Numbered from the stretch's first letter, positions 9,348 to 18,304 are shown. The stretch is 64,000 nucleotides of DNA from Rhizobium phaseoli (GCF_010668805.1 NZ_WUFT01000014.1:118143-182142), one strand, 5' to 3'. Numbers and translations are program-made. The notes: generated by a model not told the origin, from the letters alone.

Positions 9348-10553
9348 TCACTTCACCAGATCGCAACCGCTCTTGGCGGGATCGATATAGGCTTCCTTGC
9401 CGGGAATGGTGGCAAGCACGTTGAAGTAATCCCACGGCTCCTTGCTTTCGGAAGGCTTCTTGACCTGCAGCAGGTACATGTCGTGGATCATGCGGCCATT
9501 GGCGCCGACCGTGCCACCGCGGCCGAAGACGTCGTCAACAGGCATTTCATGCAGCTGCTTGGCGACGGCTTCCGTTTCGTCGGTGCCGGCCTTCTGCACC
9601 GCCTTCAGATATTGCGTCACTGCCGAATAGGTGCCGGTGTGGATCATGTTCGGCATCTTGCCGGTGCGAGCGAAGAACTTCTTGGCGAAGGCGCGGCTTT
9701 CGTCGTCGCGGTTCCAGTAAAAACCTTCCGTCAGCGTCAGCCCCTGTGCCGCCTCGAGGCCAAGACCATGCACTTCGGCGAGCGTGAAGAGCAGCGCCGC
9801 CAGATGCTGGCCGCCCTGGGTGATGCCGAATTCGGCCGCCTGCTTGATGGCGTTCGAGGTGTCGAGGCCGGCATTGGCCAGACCGATCACCTTGGCGCCT
9901 GATGATTGCGCCTGCAGCAGGAAGGACGAGAAGTCCTGGATCGACAGCGGATGGCGGACGGCGCCGACGACCTTGCCGCCGCTCGACTTGACGTAATCGC
10001 TGGTCTGCTGCTCCAGCGAATAGCCGAAGGCATAGTCGGCAGTCAGGAAGAACCAGCTGTCGCCGCCCTGCTTGACGAGAGCGCCGCCGGTGCCGACGGC
10101 GAGCGCATGCGTGTCGTAGGCCCAATGGAAGCCGTAGGGCGAGCAGGCCTTGCCGGTGAGATCGGTCGTCGCCGCACCGGTGACGATGTCGATCTTCTTC
10201 TTCTCCTTGCCGATCGCCTGCACGGCAAGCGCCACCGACGAGGTCGTCAATTCCATGATCGCATCCACCTGCTCGGTGTCGTACCACTGGCGGGCGATGT
10301 TCGAGGCAATATCCGGTTTGTTCTGGTGGTCGGCATCGACGATCTCGATCGGCACATCAAGCACCTTGCCGCCGAAATCCTCGACCGCCATCTTGGCGGC
10401 CTCGACGGAAGACTTGCCGCCGAAATCGGCATAAACACCCGACTGGTCGTTCAGGATGCCGATCTTGACCTTGCCGTCGGTCGCGCTCTGCGCGAGCACC
10501 GCAGTGCTGCTTGCAAGCAGAAATGCAACTGATGCAATGAGATTCATACGCAT
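9348..10553 (-). CDS. Periplasmic substrate-binding protein of a HAAT (Liv-type) ABC importer
   Basis: A 401-residue protein with a signal peptide (hydrophobic core up to AVLAQSA, cleavage near residue 22), followed by a type I periplasmic binding fold. The mature protein starts KVKIGILNDQSGVYADFGG, as in amino-acid and amide binding proteins. GGAGGAG is seven bases before the ATG. It is the first gene of the leftward operon and sets its specificity. It is a distant LivK relative and I would not assume a branched-chain amino acid as ligand. Its neighbours, an alcohol oxidase-type flavoprotein and a beta-hydroxyacid dehydrogenase, suggest a hydroxylated compound. Confidence 0.88.
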   Translation of the reverse strand: MRMNLIASVAFLLASSTAVLAQSATDGKVKIGILNDQSGVYADFGGKSSVEAAKMAVEDFGGKVLDVPIEIVDADHQNKPDIASNIARQWYDTEQVDAIMELTTSSVALAVQAIGKEKKKIDIVTGAATTDLTGKACSPYGFHWAYDTHALAVGTGGALVKQGGDSWFFLTADYAFGYSLEQQTSDYVKSSGGKVVGAVRHPLSIQDFSSFLLQAQSSGAKVIGLANAGLDTSNAIKQAAEFGITQGGQHLAALLFTLAEVHGLGLEAAQGLTLTEGFYWNRDDESRAFAKKFFARTGKMPNMIHTGTYSAVTQYLKAVQKAGTDETEAVAKQLHEMPVDDVFGRGGTVGANGRMIHDMYLLQVKKPSESKEPWDYFNVLATIPGKEAYIDPAKSGCDLVK

Positions 10554-10571
10554 ATTCTCTCCTCCCAGAGA

Positions 10572-10716
10572 TTGGCCAGATTGCGGATCTGTTCAGATTT
10601 GGCCAGCCGCACTCCTCAGAGCGACCGACCCTTAGCTTACGATCAAGGAAATTCAGCCTTGAGGCAACGGGTGGTTTACAACTAATTCCAAACAGTATCT
10701 GTTCATTTTTGAACAG
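10572..10716. promoter_or_regulatory. Operator-like repeats between divergent LysR gene and Liv-type operon
   Basis: The 174-base divergent intergenic region contains ATCTGTTCA twice. At 10587-10598 it forms the palindrome ATCTG-TT-CAGAT, flanked by direct copies of TTGGCCAG at 10572-10579 and 10599-10606. At 10699-10716 it forms the perfect palindrome CTGTTCA-TTTT-TGAACAG. The second palindrome abuts the ribosome site of the LysR gene, the position expected for autorepression; the first lies about 35 bases before the operon start codon. These are the best candidates for the LysR binding sites. Confidence 0.6.
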
Positions 10717-10727
10717 AGGGGATCGCG

Positions 10728-11681
10728 ATGAACAATCCACCGCAGTTTACTTGGGACGATCTGCAGTTTTTTCTAGCCGTCGCCCGCACTGGACAGCTCT
10801 CGACGGCGGCTCGCCAGCTGCGCTCCAGCCATGCCACGGTCTCGCGCCGCATCGACCGGCTGGAATTCACCCTCAAGGTCAAGCTGTTCGAGCGCAATCC
10901 GCGCGGCTACGTGCTGACCGCCATGGGCACGCGTTTCATCGAGACAGCCGAGAGGATGGAGCAGGAGACCGAGCGCCTGCGCGCCGACCTCGCCGACGGC
11001 TCGATGGCGCAGCGCGGCCTCGTGCGCCTGAGCGCGCCGGAAGGTTTTGCCAATTTCTTCTTCGCGACCGTGCTGCCGCGGTTTGCCGCCCAGCATCCGC
11101 ACCTGGCGCTGGAACTGGTGACGATCCAGCAGATCATGTCGCTGTCGCGCAAGGAGGCCGATCTTTCCGTCGTGCTCGACGAGCCGAAGGGCGGGCCCTA
11201 TTTCGCCGAGAAGCTGACCGACTATCACCTGCAGATCTACGGCTCGCGCGACTATCTGGCAAAAGCGCCTGAGATCACCTGCCGCGAAGACCTGCTCGGC
11301 CATCCCTTCGTCAGCTACATCGAGGAAATGATCTTCGCGCCGGGCCTGGACTATCTCAGCGATGTGCATCCGCGCATCAAGCCGCAGTTCCAGAGTTCCA
11401 GCATCTTCGCGCAGCTCACCGCCACCCGAAACGGCCTCGGCCTCTGCATCCTGCCCTACTTCTTCGCCAGCCGCTATCCGGAGTTGGTGCGCGTGCTGCC
11501 CGAGGAAATCGACCTCAAGCGCCAATACTGGATCACCTGCCATCGCGACCTGAAACAGGCGCCGCGCGTGCGCGCCGTCATCGACTTCCTGCGTGAGGCA
11601 GTGCGCGGCGAGGATGCGCGCTTCGTACCGCCCTACGTCACTCCAGCGGGCGCGCCGCGCCGGCCAGAAGCCGAAACCTGA
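10728..11681 (+). CDS. LysR-family transcriptional regulator
   Basis: A 317-residue LysR regulator. The N-terminal winged helix-turn-helix (about residues 8-67) contains LQFFLAVARTGQLSTAARQL and the recognition segment HATVSRRIDRLE. A type 2 periplasmic-binding-like effector domain fills residues 95-300. It is transcribed divergently from the Liv-type operon, the classic arrangement for a regulator that controls its neighbour in response to the imported compound or a product. A palindrome covers its own translation start region. The inducer is unknown. Confidence 0.9.
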   Translation: MNNPPQFTWDDLQFFLAVARTGQLSTAARQLRSSHATVSRRIDRLEFTLKVKLFERNPRGYVLTAMGTRFIETAERMEQETERLRADLADGSMAQRGLVRLSAPEGFANFFFATVLPRFAAQHPHLALELVTIQQIMSLSRKEADLSVVLDEPKGGPYFAEKLTDYHLQIYGSRDYLAKAPEITCREDLLGHPFVSYIEEMIFAPGLDYLSDVHPRIKPQFQSSSIFAQLTATRNGLGLCILPYFFASRYPELVRVLPEEIDLKRQYWITCHRDLKQAPRVRAVIDFLREAVRGEDARFVPPYVTPAGAPRRPEAET

Positions 11682-12020
11682 TTATTTGAGAAACTCGGCC
11701 CGATGCGGGGTGAAGGCATCGATCAGCCTGCCCTTTTCCAGCGCCTTGACGCCATGGACGAGATTGGGCGGCACGATGAAGCTGCCGCCCTGGTGCAGCA
11801 CCTCGGTCCGGCCGTCGATCGTCACTTCGAAGCTGCCCTCGGCGACATAACTTGCCTGGATGTGCGGATGCGAATGGGCAGCACCGACGGCGCCGCTTTC
11901 GAAGGCCACTTCCACCATCATCATCTCAGGCAGATAGGTCATGATGCGCCTGACGACGCCGGGCTCGGGGTTGACCCATTCGGCGCTTTCGGCCGATACG
12001 AACAGATCGCTTGACGACAT
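11682..12020 (-). CDS. Cupin-domain protein
   Basis: A 112-residue single-domain cupin. Motif 1 (HSHPHIQASYVAEGSFEV, about residues 51-68) supplies two metal-binding histidines and a glutamate-like position, and motif 2 is GGSFIVPPNLVHGVKAL. The start at 12020 has GAGGAG at a good distance; an earlier in-frame ATG at 12065 lacks one. Small cupins of this kind are often sugar isomerases, dioxygenase-like or ligand sensors, and nothing here fixes the role. It converges on the LysR gene (stop codons adjacent) and diverges from gcdH. Confidence 0.8.
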   Translation of the reverse strand: MSSSDLFVSAESAEWVNPEPGVVRRIMTYLPEMMMVEVAFESGAVGAAHSHPHIQASYVAEGSFEVTIDGRTEVLHQGGSFIVPPNLVHGVKALEKGRLIDAFTPHRAEFLK

Positions 12021-12194
12021 TTCCGTCTCCTCGTTCCAGAATCGATCGCCGGCAAAGTGGATCATGCCGACGCTTTTGAAAAGATGGCGGACGCTGTCTT
12101 TTCGATACGACCGCCTTCTGTTGACGCGGTCGCCTGGCGGGTCTATGCGACCTTGAGCGAGGCAGGCCTGAATTCAAGGTGAGGAGACGCCGAC

Positions 12195-13382
12195 ATGCAG
12201 CATACGCGCGAAGTTTTCGACTGGGCCGACCCGTTCCGCCTGGTGGAGCAGCTGACCGACGAGGAGCGTATGGTGCAGGATACGGCCTATGCCTATGCGC
12301 AGGAGAAGCTTGCGCCCCGCGTTCTCGACGCCTTTCGCAATGAAAAGACCGACCCTCAGATCTTCCGCGAAATGGGCGAACTCGGCCTGCTCGGCCCGAC
12401 GATCTCGCCTGAGTATGGCGGCGCCGGTCTCGGTTACGTCGCCTACGGCCTGATCGCCCGCGAAGTCGAACGGGTCGATAGCGGTTACCGCTCGATGATG
12501 AGCGTGCAGTCCTCGCTGGTCATGGTGCCGATCGACACCTTTGGCTCCGAAGCACAGAAGCTGAAATACCTGCCGAAACTCGCCAGCGGCGAATGGATCG
12601 GCTGCTTCGGCCTGACCGAACCCGATCACGGTTCCGACCCCGGCTCGATGGCGACGCGCGCGAAAAAGGTCGACGGCGGCTACAGCCTCACCGGCTCGAA
12701 GACCTGGATTTCAAACGCCCCGATCGCCGATGTCTTCGTCGTCTGGGCCAAGACCGAGGACGGCCTCATCCGCGGCTTCATCCTCGAAAAGGGCTGGAAA
12801 GGGCTTTCGGCTCCCGCCATTCACGGCAAGGTGGGCTTGCGCGCCTCGATCACCGGCGAAGTGGTGATGGACGGGGTCTTCGTGCCCGAGGAAAATCTCC
12901 TGCCCAGCGTCACCGGCCTCAAGGGGCCGTTCACCTGCCTGAATTCGGCGCGCTTCGGCATCGCCTGGGGCGCGCTCGGTGCTGCCGAGGATTGTTATGC
13001 CAGGGCACGGCAATACACGCTGGATCGCAAGCAGTTCAACCGGCCGCTCGCCGCCAATCAGCTGATCCAGAAGAAGCTCGCCGATATGGCGGCGGAGATC
13101 TCGCTCGGCCTGCAGGGCTGCCTGCGGCTCGGCCGCATGAAGGAGGAAGGTCATCCGCCGGTTGAGCTGACCTCGATCCTCAAGCGCAACAGCTGCGGCA
13201 AGGCGCTGGAGATTGCGCGTGCGGCCCGCGACATGCTCGGCGGCAACGGCATCTCCGACGAATTCGGCATCGCCCGCCATCTCGTCAACCTCGAAGTGGT
13301 CAACACCTATGAGGGCACCCACGACATCCACGCGCTGATCATCGGCCGGGCGATCACCGGCATCGCCGCGTTTGCGAATTAG
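12195..13382 (+). CDS. gcdH: Glutaryl-CoA dehydrogenase
   Basis: A 395-residue acyl-CoA dehydrogenase. It has the family signature CFGLTEPDHGSDPGSM and an FAD-contacting GSKTWISNAP. Near the C-terminus VNTYEGTHDIHALIIGRAITG holds the catalytic glutamate (about E373) in the context typical of glutaryl-CoA dehydrogenase. The enzyme oxidises and decarboxylates glutaryl-CoA to crotonyl-CoA in lysine, tryptophan and hydroxylysine breakdown. GGAG sits before the ATG. The gene stands alone: the next gene is convergent and overlaps its stop by four bases. Confidence 0.9.
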   Translation: MQHTREVFDWADPFRLVEQLTDEERMVQDTAYAYAQEKLAPRVLDAFRNEKTDPQIFREMGELGLLGPTISPEYGGAGLGYVAYGLIAREVERVDSGYRSMMSVQSSLVMVPIDTFGSEAQKLKYLPKLASGEWIGCFGLTEPDHGSDPGSMATRAKKVDGGYSLTGSKTWISNAPIADVFVVWAKTEDGLIRGFILEKGWKGLSAPAIHGKVGLRASITGEVVMDGVFVPEENLLPSVTGLKGPFTCLNSARFGIAWGALGAAEDCYARARQYTLDRKQFNRPLAANQLIQKKLADMAAEISLGLQGCLRLGRMKEEGHPPVELTSILKRNSCGKALEIARAARDMLGGNGISDEFGIARHLVNLEVVNTYEGTHDIHALIIGRAITGIAAFAN

Positions 13383-14068
13383 GTGTTTTTTGCAACTCTG
13401 CGCTCGACGGCGCGTTTTATTGCATGACTAAGAAAGGCCAGCTTATCGAAGCTGAAACTGTCTTCCTCAGGCATGCTTTCACGAATGCTCGTCACCGATT
13501 CCCCTGCGCGAAGGCGCTGCGCGATTTCGATTCCTCGTGCCGCACGCTTGCGCTCCGACTCCCGCCAAAATGCGGTAGTCTCGGGATTTCTGAACTTAAA
13601 CGGCGTTGTGCCGGCGCCGGCGAGGACTGCTTCCGAAAAGTGAGCAAAATACTTGTCGTTGACGACCACCGCCCAGAAGATCGTTTCCGCTCTCACGTAG
13701 AGATCGCGGTCCAGCAGGCGGGCGGCGAGACGATCCGCAATGGCATCGCTATAGAGCCTGGAGTTTCTCACATAAGCCACAAACCGCCATCGGCAGTGGC
13801 CCACCGGGTCATCGGCTAGCTTGATAATAAAGTCGGCCATAAGGTCCGCAGGCGGGTCAGCTTCATCGAGATACCAAGCCCCCCGTTCCCGCTCGCCTGA
13901 TTTCTCCGATTGAAGCAGTTCGATGAGCGGCTCCAGGTCGATCCCCTTGCGCCATCGTTTAAACACGGTCCATAGTGCATGGTAGGCAAAGTCTTTCCCA
14001 CGATCCTCTCCATCATTTATCATTCGGAGCAGATCATCGGTGGCGTATGCAGAAAAATCGGAACTCAT
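13379..14068 (-). CDS. Hypothetical protein, helical repeat-like
   Basis: A 229-residue protein I do not recognise. It is mostly predicted helix, with alternating short helices (LEPLIELLQSEKSGERERGAW, then DDPVGHCRWRFVAYV) that recall HEAT-like repeats used for protein contacts. It has no signal peptide or membrane helix. Its stop overlaps that of gcdH tail to tail. The ATG has only a weak ribosome site, and codon use seems less GC-biased than in the neighbours. With no homologue recognised, function is unknown. Confidence 0.6.
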   Translation of the reverse strand: MSSDFSAYATDDLLRMINDGEDRGKDFAYHALWTVFKRWRKGIDLEPLIELLQSEKSGERERGAWYLDEADPPADLMADFIIKLADDPVGHCRWRFVAYVRNSRLYSDAIADRLAARLLDRDLYVRAETIFWAVVVNDKYFAHFSEAVLAGAGTTPFKFRNPETTAFWRESERKRAARGIEIAQRLRAGESVTSIRESMPEEDSFSFDKLAFLSHAIKRAVERRVAKNT

Positions 14069-14397
14069 CGAGAAAGCGGTGGTCGCGCCACACGCGTTTT
14101 GGTTGATGCAGGTGTATTACTTGCCCAATGGCGACATCCATGTCAATCCCGAGCGCGAAAATTCGCCCTTGGAACCAACACGCGGCCTCCTGACAGATTG
14201 CCACCCTCATGCATGCCGGCCAAAATTGTGCAGCCGCTTGGGACAACGACATGCATAGAACAGAGACTTAAAGCGCGTCGCATGATTCCGATTTGACATG
14301 ACGCGCGTTAGCCCGTCGGCGAAGGGCGAATTGCCACGCGCCTGACAATGTGCAACCTTCCCTCTCGCGGCACAAAGCCGGCAATGAGGGGTCGCGC
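14069..14397. other. Non-coding stretch with a palindromic repeat
   Basis: No convincing gene in these 329 bases: short open frames exist on both strands, but none has family resemblance or a good ribosome site. At 14273-14306, GCGCGTC(G)CATG faces CATGACGCGC, giving a hairpin with one bulged base. It is a copy of the GCGCGTC-type palindromes common between rhizobial genes. The rest shows nothing I can name. Confidence 0.5.
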
Positions 14398-14859
14398 ATG
14401 TTTCTGCTTCTTGCATTGCTGATTGGTGTCATTTCAGGCCTTCGCACCATGACGGCGCCGGCCGCCGTCGCCTGGGGCGCGGCGCTCGGCTGGTTCGACG
14501 TGTCGCAGACGCCGCTTGCCTTCATGGGTTACCGCTGGACGTCGTGGATCTTTACGATCCTCGCGGTCACCGAGCTGGTCGCCGACCAGCTGCCGTCGAC
14601 GCCGTCGCGCAAGGTGCCGATGCAGTTCGGTGCCCGCATCGTCTCGGGGGCGCTGTCGGGTGCTGCGATCGGGGCCGCCAGCGGCCTGCTGTTCGGCGGG
14701 CTGATCGCCGGCGTGATCGGCGCCGTCATCGGCACCTATGGCGGCGCTGCCGCCCGCAGCCGGCTTGCCGTCTCCTTCGGCAAGGACCTGCCGGCCGCCC
14801 TTATCGAGGATGCCGTCGCCGTCATCGGCGCGGTGCTGATTGCGGGGGCCGTCGCATGA
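14398..14859 (+). CDS. DUF4126-family membrane protein
   Basis: A 153-residue membrane protein with about four glycine- and alanine-rich helices, beginning MFLLLALLIGVISGLRTMTAPA. This matches the DUF4126 family of unknown function. The start at 14398 has GAGGGG upstream; an earlier in-frame ATG does not. Its stop overlaps the ATG of the flavin disulfide reductase gene (ATGA), so the two proteins are made together and may work together at the membrane. The known family gives no reaction. Confidence 0.75.
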   Translation: MFLLLALLIGVISGLRTMTAPAAVAWGAALGWFDVSQTPLAFMGYRWTSWIFTILAVTELVADQLPSTPSRKVPMQFGARIVSGALSGAAIGAASGLLFGGLIAGVIGAVIGTYGGAAARSRLAVSFGKDLPAALIEDAVAVIGAVLIAGAVA

Positions 14860-16223
14860 AAAACTTCGACGCTATTGTTATCGGTGCCGGCCAGGCCGGC
14901 CCGTCGCTTGCCGCCCGGATGGTCGACAAGGGCATGAAGGTGGCGCTGATCGAGCGCAAATTCCTCGGCGGCACCTGCGTCAATGCCGGCTGCATGCCGA
15001 CCAAGACGCTGGTCGCCAGCGCCCGCGCCGCCCATGTCGCCAGAAGCGGCGCCGCCTACGGCGTCAATATCCCCGGCGAAATCGCCATCGACATGAAGGT
15101 GGTGAGGGCCCGCGCCGAAACCGTAACGATGAACGCCCGCAATGGCCTGATCGGCTGGCTCACCGGCATGGACGGCATGAGCGTAATCTACGGCCAAGCC
15201 CGTTTCGAAGGCCCGAAGACTATCAGCGTCAACGGCGAGACGCTGACTGCGCCGCGCATCTTCCTCAATGTCGGCGCGCGGCCGGTTATCCCCGAGCTGC
15301 CGGGTATCCATGATATCGATTACCTCACCAGCACCTCGATCATCCAGCTCGACACGCTGCCGCGGCATCTGGCGGTGATCGGCGGCAGTTATATCGGGCT
15401 GGAATTTGCGCAGATGTATCGCCGCTTCGGCGCCGAAGTCAGCGTCATCGAACACGGGCCGAAGCTCGCATCGCGCGAGGACGAGGATATATCCGATGCG
15501 ATCGCCGAGATCCTGCGCGCCGAAGGCATCGGCGTCCACACCGATGCCGGCAACATCGCCTTTGCCGGAAATGGCGGCGGGGTAAGCGTCACCGCAGGCG
15601 CGGCGACAATCGATGCGAGCCATGTGCTGATCGCCACCGGCCGCACGCCGAACACCGACGATCTCGGCCTCGATGCCGCCGGCGTTATCACCGATAAACG
15701 CGGCTTCATTACCGTCGACGACAGGCTCGCCACCAATGTCGAGGGCATCTTCGCGCTCGGCGACTGCAACGGCCACGGCGCCTTCACCCACACCTCCTAC
15801 AATGATTTCGAGATCGCCGCCGCCAATCTCCTCGACGGCGACGACCGCAAGCTCTCGAGCCGCATCCTCGCCTATGCGCTCTACATCGACCCGCCGCTCG
15901 GCCGCGTTGGCATGACGGAGAAACAAGCGCGGCAGTCGGGGCGCAAGATCATGGTCTCGACCCGGCCGATGAGCCGGGTCGGCCGCGCCAACGAGCGCGG
16001 CGAGACCAAAGGCTTCATGAAGGTGATTGCCGACGCCGAGACCAAGCAGATTCTTGGCGCGGCGATATTGGGCATCGAGGGCGACGAGGTGATCCACGGC
16101 CTGATCGATGCGATGAATGCCGGGACCACCTATCCCGCATTGCAATGGTCGGTGCCGATCCATCCGACGGTGTCGGAGCTGATCCCGACGCTGCTTGGCG
16201 ATCTGAAGCCGGTTCAGCCGTGA
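14856..16223 (+). CDS. FAD-dependent pyridine nucleotide-disulfide reductase, mercuric reductase-like
   Basis: A 455-residue class I flavoprotein disulfide reductase. It has the N-terminal FAD motif IVIGAGQAGPSLAA, the redox cysteine pair C41 and C46 in GGTCVNAGCMPTKT, an NAD(P)H-binding VIGGSYIGLEFAQM, a second FAD motif IFALGDCNG, and the C-terminal IHPTVSE that supplies the catalytic His-Glu pair of the partner subunit. It lacks the N-terminal heavy-metal domain of true MerA and the C-terminal vicinal cysteines that bind Hg, so mercury reduction is unlikely. Related enzymes include RclA and soluble quinone or thiol reductases. It is coupled to the DUF4126 gene. Confidence 0.85.
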   Translation: MKNFDAIVIGAGQAGPSLAARMVDKGMKVALIERKFLGGTCVNAGCMPTKTLVASARAAHVARSGAAYGVNIPGEIAIDMKVVRARAETVTMNARNGLIGWLTGMDGMSVIYGQARFEGPKTISVNGETLTAPRIFLNVGARPVIPELPGIHDIDYLTSTSIIQLDTLPRHLAVIGGSYIGLEFAQMYRRFGAEVSVIEHGPKLASREDEDISDAIAEILRAEGIGVHTDAGNIAFAGNGGGVSVTAGAATIDASHVLIATGRTPNTDDLGLDAAGVITDKRGFITVDDRLATNVEGIFALGDCNGHGAFTHTSYNDFEIAAANLLDGDDRKLSSRILAYALYIDPPLGRVGMTEKQARQSGRKIMVSTRPMSRVGRANERGETKGFMKVIADAETKQILGAAILGIEGDEVIHGLIDAMNAGTTYPALQWSVPIHPTVSELIPTLLGDLKPVQP

Positions 16224-16256
16224 CCTGACCTCGGAAAGAGCTGGAGGCGAACCCGC

Positions 16257-16826
16257 GTGTCCATCGAACTGCTGATCGAGCATTACGGCCTGCTGGCGAT
16301 CTTTCTGGGGGCGGCCTTCGAAGGCGAAACGGCCGCCTTTCTCGGCGGCGTGGTCGCTCATCGCGGGCTGCTTCCCTATTGGTCGGCGTCGCTCGCGGCC
16401 ATGGCCGGATCCTTCGCCGGCGATCAGTTCTGGTTCTTTGCCGGCCGTTACGCGGCCCGATGGAGCCTCGTCCGCCGGCTGATGGAAAAGCCGGCGCTCG
16501 CCCGCGTTACCCAACTTCTGGAAAAATATCCGACCGGCTTCATCCTTGCCTTTCGTTTCCTCGTGGGATTGCGGACGATCAGTCCCATCGTCATCGGGAC
16601 GACGCGGATATCGACCGGAAAATTCGTCGTCCTGAACACCATCGCCGCTTTGATCTGGGGGCAGCTTTTCACCGCGCTCGGCTATTTGTTCGGGCACGGC
16701 ATCGAGCAGATATTGGGCCACCTTTCCCTTCACCGCCATCTGCTGATTGCGTTCGGGTCCGCGGCTGTCGCCGCCGCCGCGGCCCTTGCCTTTCGCAAGA
16801 TGAGGCCGAGTGCCGGGCACTCGTAA
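16257..16826 (+). CDS. DedA-family membrane protein
   Basis: A 189-residue DedA/SNARE-associated protein with about five hydrophobic segments. The conserved FEGETAAFLGGVVAH and the helical-hairpin FAGDQFWFFAGRYAA are present, and FILAFRFLVGLRTISPIVIG carries the arginines typical of the family. DedA proteins act in the inner membrane as lipid carrier flippases or proton-linked transporters. The start is GTG, with GGAGG at a slightly long distance. It follows the disulfide reductase by 33 bases and may be the third gene of that unit. Confidence 0.85.
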   Translation: MSIELLIEHYGLLAIFLGAAFEGETAAFLGGVVAHRGLLPYWSASLAAMAGSFAGDQFWFFAGRYAARWSLVRRLMEKPALARVTQLLEKYPTGFILAFRFLVGLRTISPIVIGTTRISTGKFVVLNTIAALIWGQLFTALGYLFGHGIEQILGHLSLHRHLLIAFGSAAVAAAAALAFRKMRPSAGHS

Positions 16827-16841
16827 AAGTGGTGCGGCGCC

Positions 16842-17885
16842 CTACTCCATGACGATCTGCAGCTTGACGTCGCTCGGCCGCGCCTCGACAGCGCGGTCGA
16901 AGGCCTTGATCGACTCCTCGAATGTGAAGGTCTCGGATATCAGCGGCTTCAGATCGACGCGGCCGGATGCCAGGAGCGCGATCGAGCGCTCATACTGGTG
17001 CGCGTAGCGGAACACCGTCTCGATACGGATCTCCTTGGTCGATGCCGTCGAGACATCGAAACCGATCGGGTTGACCGGCAGGCCGACGGCGACGATGACG
17101 CCACCCGGGCGCGGCAGCGCCATGATCGTCTCCCAGGCCTTCGGCGAGCCGGAGCATTCGAAGACGACGTCGGCACCCCAACCGTCGGTCAGCCGGACGA
17201 CCTCTTCGCTCAGATTCTTTTCGCGGATATTGACCGGGATGACGCCCTGATATTGCGCTGATATATCGAGCTTCGGCTGGGCGAGATCGGCGACGATCGC
17301 CCGGGCGCAGCCGCCGGCAAGAGCGGCGATCGCCACCATCGTGCCGATCGGCCCGGCGCCGAGGACGACGGCGGTATCGCCTGGTGTAATCTTGGCTTTG
17401 CTGGCCGCCTGCATGCCGACGGCAAAGGGCTCGACCATGGCGCCCTCGGCGAAGCTGACATTGTCAGGCAGCTTGAAGGTATAATTGGCGGGATGCACGA
17501 CCTCCGGCGTCAGCACGCCATGGATCGGCGGCGTCGCCCAGAAGGTCACGGCCGGGTCGATATTGTACATGCCGAGCCGGCTAGCCTTGGAATTCGGATC
17601 GGGAATGCCGGGTTCCATGCAGACACGGTCGCCGACTTTCAGATGCGTGACGCCGGCCCCGACCTCGACCACCGTGCCTGCCGCTTCATGGCCGAGCACC
17701 ATCGGCGCATTGACAACGAAGGGGCCGATCTTGCCGTGCGTGTAATAATGCACGTCGGAACCGCAGACACCTACGGTATGGATCCTGATCTTCACCTCGC
17801 CCGGGCCGGTTTCGAGCGGCAGATCGATATCACGAAGCGCAAGCTCATGCTGGCGCTCGAGGACAAGCGCGCGGACTTTGGTCAT
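16842..17885 (-). CDS. Zinc-dependent polyol dehydrogenase (xylitol/sorbitol type; D-xylulose reductase)
   Basis: A 347-residue medium-chain dehydrogenase. Catalytic zinc ligands are C41 (VGVCGSDVHYY) and H66-E67 (LGHEAAG); the cofactor motif is VLGAGPIGTM near residue 170. The structural-zinc cysteine cluster is absent (the lobe reads MEPGIPDPNSK), as in sorbitol and xylitol dehydrogenases. It oxidises a polyol such as xylitol to the ketose with NAD. It is a single gene, convergent with the DedA gene. The exact sugar alcohol cannot be read from sequence. Confidence 0.85.
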   Translation of the reverse strand: MTKVRALVLERQHELALRDIDLPLETGPGEVKIRIHTVGVCGSDVHYYTHGKIGPFVVNAPMVLGHEAAGTVVEVGAGVTHLKVGDRVCMEPGIPDPNSKASRLGMYNIDPAVTFWATPPIHGVLTPEVVHPANYTFKLPDNVSFAEGAMVEPFAVGMQAASKAKITPGDTAVVLGAGPIGTMVAIAALAGGCARAIVADLAQPKLDISAQYQGVIPVNIREKNLSEEVVRLTDGWGADVVFECSGSPKAWETIMALPRPGGVIVAVGLPVNPIGFDVSTASTKEIRIETVFRYAHQYERSIALLASGRVDLKPLISETFTFEESIKAFDRAVEARPSDVKLQIVME

Positions 17886-18118
17886 TGTCGGTTTCCTTCC
17901 CTATGGCCCCTCGGTTCATCGAGTGACGTTGAAGCGACTATAAGACTGGAAGGGCCGGCACTTCAATCGTACAGATCAAGCTTCTGCTCAACATGTGATG
18001 AAATGCCCATTGCTCTAATCCGAAAGATTTGCCTTCCAAGACCTCTGTATGATTCCAGCCGAGGCCGTCGGGGAGTACATTCTTCATTCGGGATCCCGTC
18101 CAGGAAGCAGGCAGAGAG
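17886..18118. other. Intergenic, nothing recognised
   Basis: The upstream region of the polyol dehydrogenase gene. I see no gene, clear hairpin or operator here. Confidence 0.4.
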
Positions 18119-18304
18119 ATGAAGAAAGATTACGATAATATCGGCGGAAATCGGTCTTGCGGCCCGACGATATCAAGGTCATTGCGGGAATTCTGGCGCC
18201 GGCTTGTGGACCCGATTGTCGCACTGCCGAAAGGCCGGCAGCCGCAGCCAGTGCGCGTTGCCGTCGAGACGAGGGATCGAAATCACCATCGGCAGCGTTA
18301 TTAG
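18119..18304 (+). CDS. Small basic hypothetical protein (doubtful)
   Basis: A possible 61-residue protein, rich in arginine, with the segment SLREFWRRLVDPIVALPKG and a GAGAG ribosome site close to the ATG. No family is recognised. It lies in an otherwise gene-free 494-base gap between divergent genes. It could equally be a chance open frame in GC-rich DNA. Confidence 0.3.
   Translation: MKKDYDNIGGNRSCGPTISRSLREFWRRLVDPIVALPKGRQPQPVRVAVETRDRNHHRQRY

Noticed and set aside
9348..10553. Naming the binding protein LivK for branched-chain amino acids
   Set aside because: The fold fits, but operon partners point to another substrate and no ligand residues could be assigned.
14854..16223. Naming the flavoprotein mercuric reductase
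   Set aside because: No N-terminal metal-binding domain, no C-terminal cysteine pair, and no merR, merT or merP nearby.
14736..16820. Long minus-strand open frame opposite the disulfide reductase and DedA genes
   Set aside because: It spans two real genes on the other strand and shows arginine/glycine/aspartate-rich shadow composition.
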